10,116 bases of DNA from Elusimicrobiota bacterium (GTDB lineage Bacteria; Elusimicrobiota; Elusimicrobia; UBA1565; UBA9628). The notes beneath the pieces were generated by a model. That model was not told where the DNA came from, did no database searches, and saw only the letters and a program-made list of their open reading frames with translations. This document shows positions 7,771-10,116 of this stretch, one piece after another (the first letter of the stretch is position 1; each line of letters begins with the position of its first letter). A program made the position numbers and the translations under genes. Where the stretch lies: contig JAMPYD010000043.1 in NCBI GenBank assembly GCA_023700845.1, positions 1 to 10,116 on the forward strand, in the 5' to 3' direction.

Positions 7771-9201
7771 ATGAAGAAGATGTCCTGGTCCGACGGCCGG
7801 TCGATGGCGGCGATATTCATCGCCGTTCTTCTGTTCAACCTCTCGCAGCGCTCCCTCTTCTACAATTTCGACGGCGTCGCCTGCGCCATCGCCGTCGAAC
7901 TGTCCGACTTCAAGCATCTGGTCCACGGAAACCATCTGGCCTACGGCGTCGTCGGCTGGTGCTTCGATAAGTTGTGGCGGATGTTCGGGTATCAGGGCCA
8001 ATCGGTGCTCGTCCTCCAAGTCCTCGACTCCGTCCTCGGCGCCGCGGGCGCCGCCGTTTTCTCTTCCCTTCTCCGCCGCATGGGCCGAGGCGAACGCGAA
8101 TCCGTTCTCGCCGCCGCCGCGCTCGCCGTCTGCCACGCCTGGTGGTTCTGGAGCCTCGAAGCCCAGGTGTACATGCTGGGGGCGTTGTTCGCGGCGCTCG
8201 CCGCCCGCGAGGCGTTGTCGGACAAGCCGCGCCCGGCCCTCATCGGGTTGTGGCATGCGGGCGCGATCCTGGGCCATGTCGGGCATCTGATGGCGTTGCC
8301 GGCATTACTGTTCGTTCTCACGCGCAAAAAGGGCCCCCGCGAGGCCCTCCCGTATTTGAGTTCTCTCTTCGTCGCCGTCGCCATCCCTTATCTCTGCGCC
8401 GGACTCTTTGCCGTTCAACCGTCTTCGTTCAATGAATTGAAGCTGTGGCTGCTCGGCAGCGCCGCCCTCACGACGGACCGCTCGTTCCTGTGGCATTCCG
8501 TCCCGCTGTCTCAGGCCGTGCCCGCCTGGGCGGGCATGACTTTGCGCGTCTTCACCGAGTTCGTCGGCCGCCAGGGTTTCGCCTGGTCCGCCGGCGTCGT
8601 CCTCGCCGTCCTTCCCGTCCTCGCGGCCGCGCGCGGCGCCGCCGAGAAAAGCCGGGAGGCGCTCTTCTGGCTGATCTGGCTCGCCGGCTACGCCGCGCTT
8701 TTCATCGCCTGGGAGCCGTACACGATCGTCTACCGCGTCAGCGACCTGATCGCGCTGTGGGCGCTGGCGACCTTGGGCCTGAAGGCTCTTCCCGCGCGGG
8801 CGCGACTGGGCGCCTTGATCGCCTGGACGGCCGCCGCCTTCGCCTTCAACCTCGCCTACGTCGTGCGCCCCGCCGCCGACCCCGCCAACAACCCCGACCT
8901 CGTCGAGGCCGAGTGGACGAAGACGAGCGCCCCGCCCGAGGCCTGGGTCCTCGTCAACGGCCGCGGCGCCGTGTACGTCCCCTATTTCGCGGGCCGCCGC
9001 CCGGTGAACCTGCGCTACTTCACCGAGGAGAGGGCCCTGCGCGCGAAGCTCGACGAGCTGACGAGGGCCGGCCAGGCCGTCTACGTCAGCGGGCGCACCC
9101 TCGAGGAAGAGGGGCTGCGCGCCAAGCTCGAGCGCTACGGACTGAAGCCCGCCGCCGCGTCCGGAAACCTCACGATGCACCTCGTCCAGCGCTTCAAGTA
9201 G
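7771..9201 (+). CDS. GT-C-like multi-pass membrane protein, probable glycosyltransferase
   Basis: A 476-residue integral membrane protein. The N-terminal basic stretch is followed by span AAIFIAVLLFNL (about 13-24). A first loop then contains FDGVACAIAVELSD and HLVHGNHLAYGVVGW, an Asp- and His-bearing arrangement like the first periplasmic loop of GT-C enzymes that use lipid-linked sugars. Roughly nine more hydrophobic segments follow, for example GLWHAGAILGHVGHLMALPALLF and AFAFNLAYVV. About 110 hydrophilic residues end the protein (from VRPAADPANNPDLVEAEW), again as in the soluble C-terminal domain of this class. No ribosome site is obvious before the ATG at 7771; initiation may depend on a short leader. 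The family is not one I can name precisely; DUF2723-like or another uncharacterised GT-C group is possible. The first half uses more AT-ending codons than the second. Confidence 0.75.
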   Translation: MKKMSWSDGRSMAAIFIAVLLFNLSQRSLFYNFDGVACAIAVELSDFKHLVHGNHLAYGVVGWCFDKLWRMFGYQGQSVLVLQVLDSVLGAAGAAVFSSLLRRMGRGERESVLAAAALAVCHAWWFWSLEAQVYMLGALFAALAAREALSDKPRPALIGLWHAGAILGHVGHLMALPALLFVLTRKKGPREALPYLSSLFVAVAIPYLCAGLFAVQPSSFNELKLWLLGSAALTTDRSFLWHSVPLSQAVPAWAGMTLRVFTEFVGRQGFAWSAGVVLAVLPVLAAARGAAEKSREALFWLIWLAGYAALFIAWEPYTIVYRVSDLIALWALATLGLKALPARARLGALIAWTAAAFAFNLAYVVRPAADPANNPDLVEAEWTKTSAPPEAWVLVNGRGAVYVPYFAGRRPVNLRYFTEERALRAKLDELTRAGQAVYVSGRTLEEEGLRAKLERYGLKPAAASGNLTMHLVQRFK

Positions 9202-9250
9202 GGAACTTTTCCCGCCTCTCGATCGTAAGATAGTATGGAGACATTAGGCC

Positions 9251-9279
9251 TTGACGGAGTCTGTTTCTCATATTATCCT
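9251..9279 (+). promoter_or_regulatory. Candidate promoter of the toxin-antitoxin module
   Basis: TTGACG (9251-9256, five of six -35 bases) and TATCCT (9274-9279, four of six -10 bases) are separated by 17 bases. Transcription would begin near 9286, leaving a leader of about 17 bases before the antitoxin ATG at 9303. The -10 lies inside the left arm of the inverted repeat at 9269-9305, a natural place for repression by the antitoxin. Confidence 0.42.
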
Positions 9280-9305
9280 AATATATGAATATAGGAGATA
9301 ATATG
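9269..9305. promoter_or_regulatory. Inverted repeat over the antitoxin start, likely autoregulatory operator
   Basis: CATATTATC (9269-9277) is repeated exactly in reverse complement as GATAATATG (9297-9305). The symmetry extends inward through CTA (9278-9280) and TAG (9292-9294), with a two-base bulge. The right arm contains the antitoxin ATG and touches the AGGAGA ribosome site (9293-9298). AbrB-fold antitoxins commonly bind such AT-rich palindromes at their own promoters. The same sequence could fold in RNA and hide the ribosome site. The repeat is seen; both roles are inferred. Confidence 0.6.
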
Positions 9306-9578
9306 AGCAAACTTGTCGCAGTGTCGCCCATCGGGAAGAACGGGCAGACGGTCGTTCCCGCGAAGATCCGGCGTCTCTTCAAGCTTGAGCCAGGCAAAGG
9401 CATGGTCGGCTTCTACCTCAACGCCGGGCACATCGAGCTGGCTCCCATCTCCGTGGTCCGCGAAACAAGCGAATACACGGAAGCCGAGCTGGATAAGGTC
9501 GAAAAGCTCGGCCGCGCGCGCGGGGGCAAAAACTTCAAGAACGTCCGCTCCGCCACCGCCCACCTGAAAACGTTGTAG
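9303..9578 (+). CDS. AbrB/SpoVT-fold antitoxin
   Basis: A 91-residue DNA-binding protein that should neutralise the toxin encoded four bases downstream and repress the module. Residues 5-49 form an AbrB/SpoVT swapped-hairpin domain: PIGKNGQTVVPAKIRRLFKL is the diagnostic first half (compare MazE and PrlF), followed by EPGKGMVGFYLNAGHIELAPI. The charged C-terminal half (about 50-91), containing EYTEAELDKVEKLG, would wrap around the toxin. The ATG at 9303 is preferred because AGGAGA (9293-9298) lies four bases upstream. An in-frame ATG at 9285 has no ribosome site and is close to the predicted transcription start. The module lies in a locally AT-richer patch between a membrane gene and a convergent TPR gene, consistent with acquisition as a small cassette. 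Confidence 0.9.
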   Translation: MSKLVAVSPIGKNGQTVVPAKIRRLFKLEPGKGMVGFYLNAGHIELAPISVVRETSEYTEAELDKVEKLGRARGGKNFKNVRSATAHLKTL

Positions 9579-9582
9579 AACC

Positions 9583-9858
9583 ATGCGCGTCTCCTTCGCC
9601 CCGGCGTACTTGAAGCAGTTGAAGAAACTCGACCCCCAGGTGAAGGAAGACGCAAAGGAGGCGACCGGAAAGGTCATGGACTTCTACGAATTCGGGAACA
9701 AGTCGCCGGGCCTCGGCGTCAAGCGCTTGCGCGGGGACATATGGGAAGCGCGCGCGGGCCTGAAGATTCGAATTCTGTACTCGCTTTCCGGGGATGAACT
9801 GAGATTCATTCTCGCAGGGACCCACGACGATGTTCGAAAATTTCTTTCCCGAGTCTAG
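9583..9858 (+). CDS. RelE/ParE-superfamily toxin
   Basis: A 91-residue basic protein with the RelE/ParE toxin layout. The N-terminal strand MRVSFAPAYLKQLKKLD leads into a helical hairpin. The core KRLRGDIWEARAGLKIRILY (47-66) contains the Arg57/Arg63 pattern common in this superfamily, and GTHDDVRKFL (79-88) is the C-terminal strand and helix, with His81 where RelE/HigB-like nucleases often have an active residue. Members of the superfamily are either ribosome-dependent mRNA endonucleases (RelE, YafQ, HigB) or gyrase inhibitors (ParE). The retained basic residues favour an RNase, but this is not certain. The gene begins four bases after the antitoxin stop and has no strong ribosome site, indicating coupling. 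Its stop codon overlaps that of the convergent TPR gene in CTAG. Confidence 0.88.
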   Translation: MRVSFAPAYLKQLKKLDPQVKEDAKEATGKVMDFYEFGNKSPGLGVKRLRGDIWEARAGLKIRILYSLSGDELRFILAGTHDDVRKFLSRV

Positions 9859-10116
9859 TCCCCGCCCGACTCCCACTCAAGAAGGCGCATGTTGACCCCG
9901 GCCCTGGTGTAACCCGGACGCAGGCGCAGCGCGGCCCGGAACTGCTCGAGGGCTTCCTCGCGGCGGCCGGCCTCCCGATAGGCGAGCCCCAGATTGTTGC
10001 GCGCGCGGGCGTTCTCCGGCGCCTCGCGCACGCTCGCCTCCCACAGCCGGACCTCGCTGCGGTAGTCGAGCTGGCGCGCGGCGCTCGCGGCGGCGAAGGC
10101 CGCCAAGAGGAGCCCG
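9855..10116 (-). CDS. TPR-repeat protein, C-terminal part (5' end outside window)
   Basis: Only the last 86 codons are visible; the frame is open to the window edge, so the gene continues beyond 10116. The visible part begins with a hydrophobic stretch (GLLLAAFAAASAA) that looks like the end of a membrane span. RSEVRLWEASVREAPENARA follows, then a full TPR unit (ARARNNLGLAYREAGRREEA, then LEQFRAALRLRPGY) with the canonical Leu-Gly, Tyr and Ala-Pro positions, and a short tail ending WESGGD. A membrane domain followed by a W-x-x-x-V-x-x-x-P-x-N segment and TPRs is typical of TMTC-like or O-antigen-ligase-like membrane proteins, so this may be a fourth membrane glycosylation protein. That is inferred from a fragment. 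A TTG at 10106 exists but is very unlikely to be the real start. Confidence 0.72.
   Translation of the reverse strand, partial: GLLLAAFAAASAARQLDYRSEVRLWEASVREAPENARARNNLGLAYREAGRREEALEQFRAALRLRPGYTRAGVNMRLLEWESGGD

Noticed and set aside
9201..9213. GGGAA/TTCCC hairpin just after the third membrane protein gene as a terminator
   Set aside because: The stem is only five base pairs with a three-base loop and no U-tract follows, so it does not meet the pattern of an intrinsic terminator.
9285..9302. Upstream ATG at 9285 as the antitoxin start
   Set aside because: It has no ribosome site and sits at the predicted transcription start, while the ATG at 9303 has AGGAGA at suitable spacing and a normal AbrB N-terminus.

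Overview
The window looks like bacterial chromosomal DNA with visibly high GC (I estimate upper 60s percent by eye, not counted) and very dense coding. Coding genes cover almost everything, and no gap exceeds about 100 bases. Start signals are bacterial: Shine-Dalgarno sites before some genes, GTG starts with stop/start overlaps, and sigma70-like TATAAT boxes in the short divergent gaps. There is no rRNA, tRNA or diagnostic marker gene, so the phylum cannot be fixed. A Gram-negative-type bacterium of a high-GC lineage (for example deltaproteobacterial or Elusimicrobiota-like environmental genomes) would fit, but this is a weak guess.

Layout. (1) 57-380, minus: thioredoxin with its own strong promoter. 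(2) 459-4347, minus: a tightly coupled three-gene operon of two multi-membrane-span GT-C/ArnT-like (GT39-type) glycosyltransferase candidates and a zinc-ribbon class I methyltransferase. (3) 4348-4403: a very short divergent promoter region with overlapping -10 boxes. (4) 4404-7052, plus: a coupled three-gene operon of a CDP-paratose/tyvelose 2-epimerase-like nucleotide-sugar enzyme, a Dpm1-like GT2 glycosyltransferase and a second zinc-ribbon methyltransferase. (5) 6995-7732, minus: an SDR oxidoreductase that overlaps the second methyltransferase tail to tail. (6) 7733-7770: a second divergent gap whose -10 box is a perfect palindrome. (7) 7771-9201, plus: a third GT-C-like membrane protein. 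(8) 9303-9858, plus: a two-gene type II toxin-antitoxin module (AbrB-fold antitoxin, RelE/ParE-fold toxin) with an inverted repeat over its ribosome binding site. (9) 9855-10116, minus: the C-terminal end of a TPR protein, cut by the window edge.

How it may work together (inference). The two divergent operons look like one envelope-glycan or glycoprotein modification locus. The epimerase would make a nucleotide sugar, the GT2 enzyme would load a sugar on polyprenyl phosphate at the inner face of the membrane, the GT-C membrane proteins would transfer lipid-linked sugars on the outer face, and the two methyltransferases would decorate sugars. No flippase, polymerase or acceptor is in the window, so the product is unknown. 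I see no CRISPR array, insertion sequence, phage gene or clearly unprecedented system. The most distinctive signals are the two symmetric divergent promoters, the convergent gene overlaps and the toxin-antitoxin operator.
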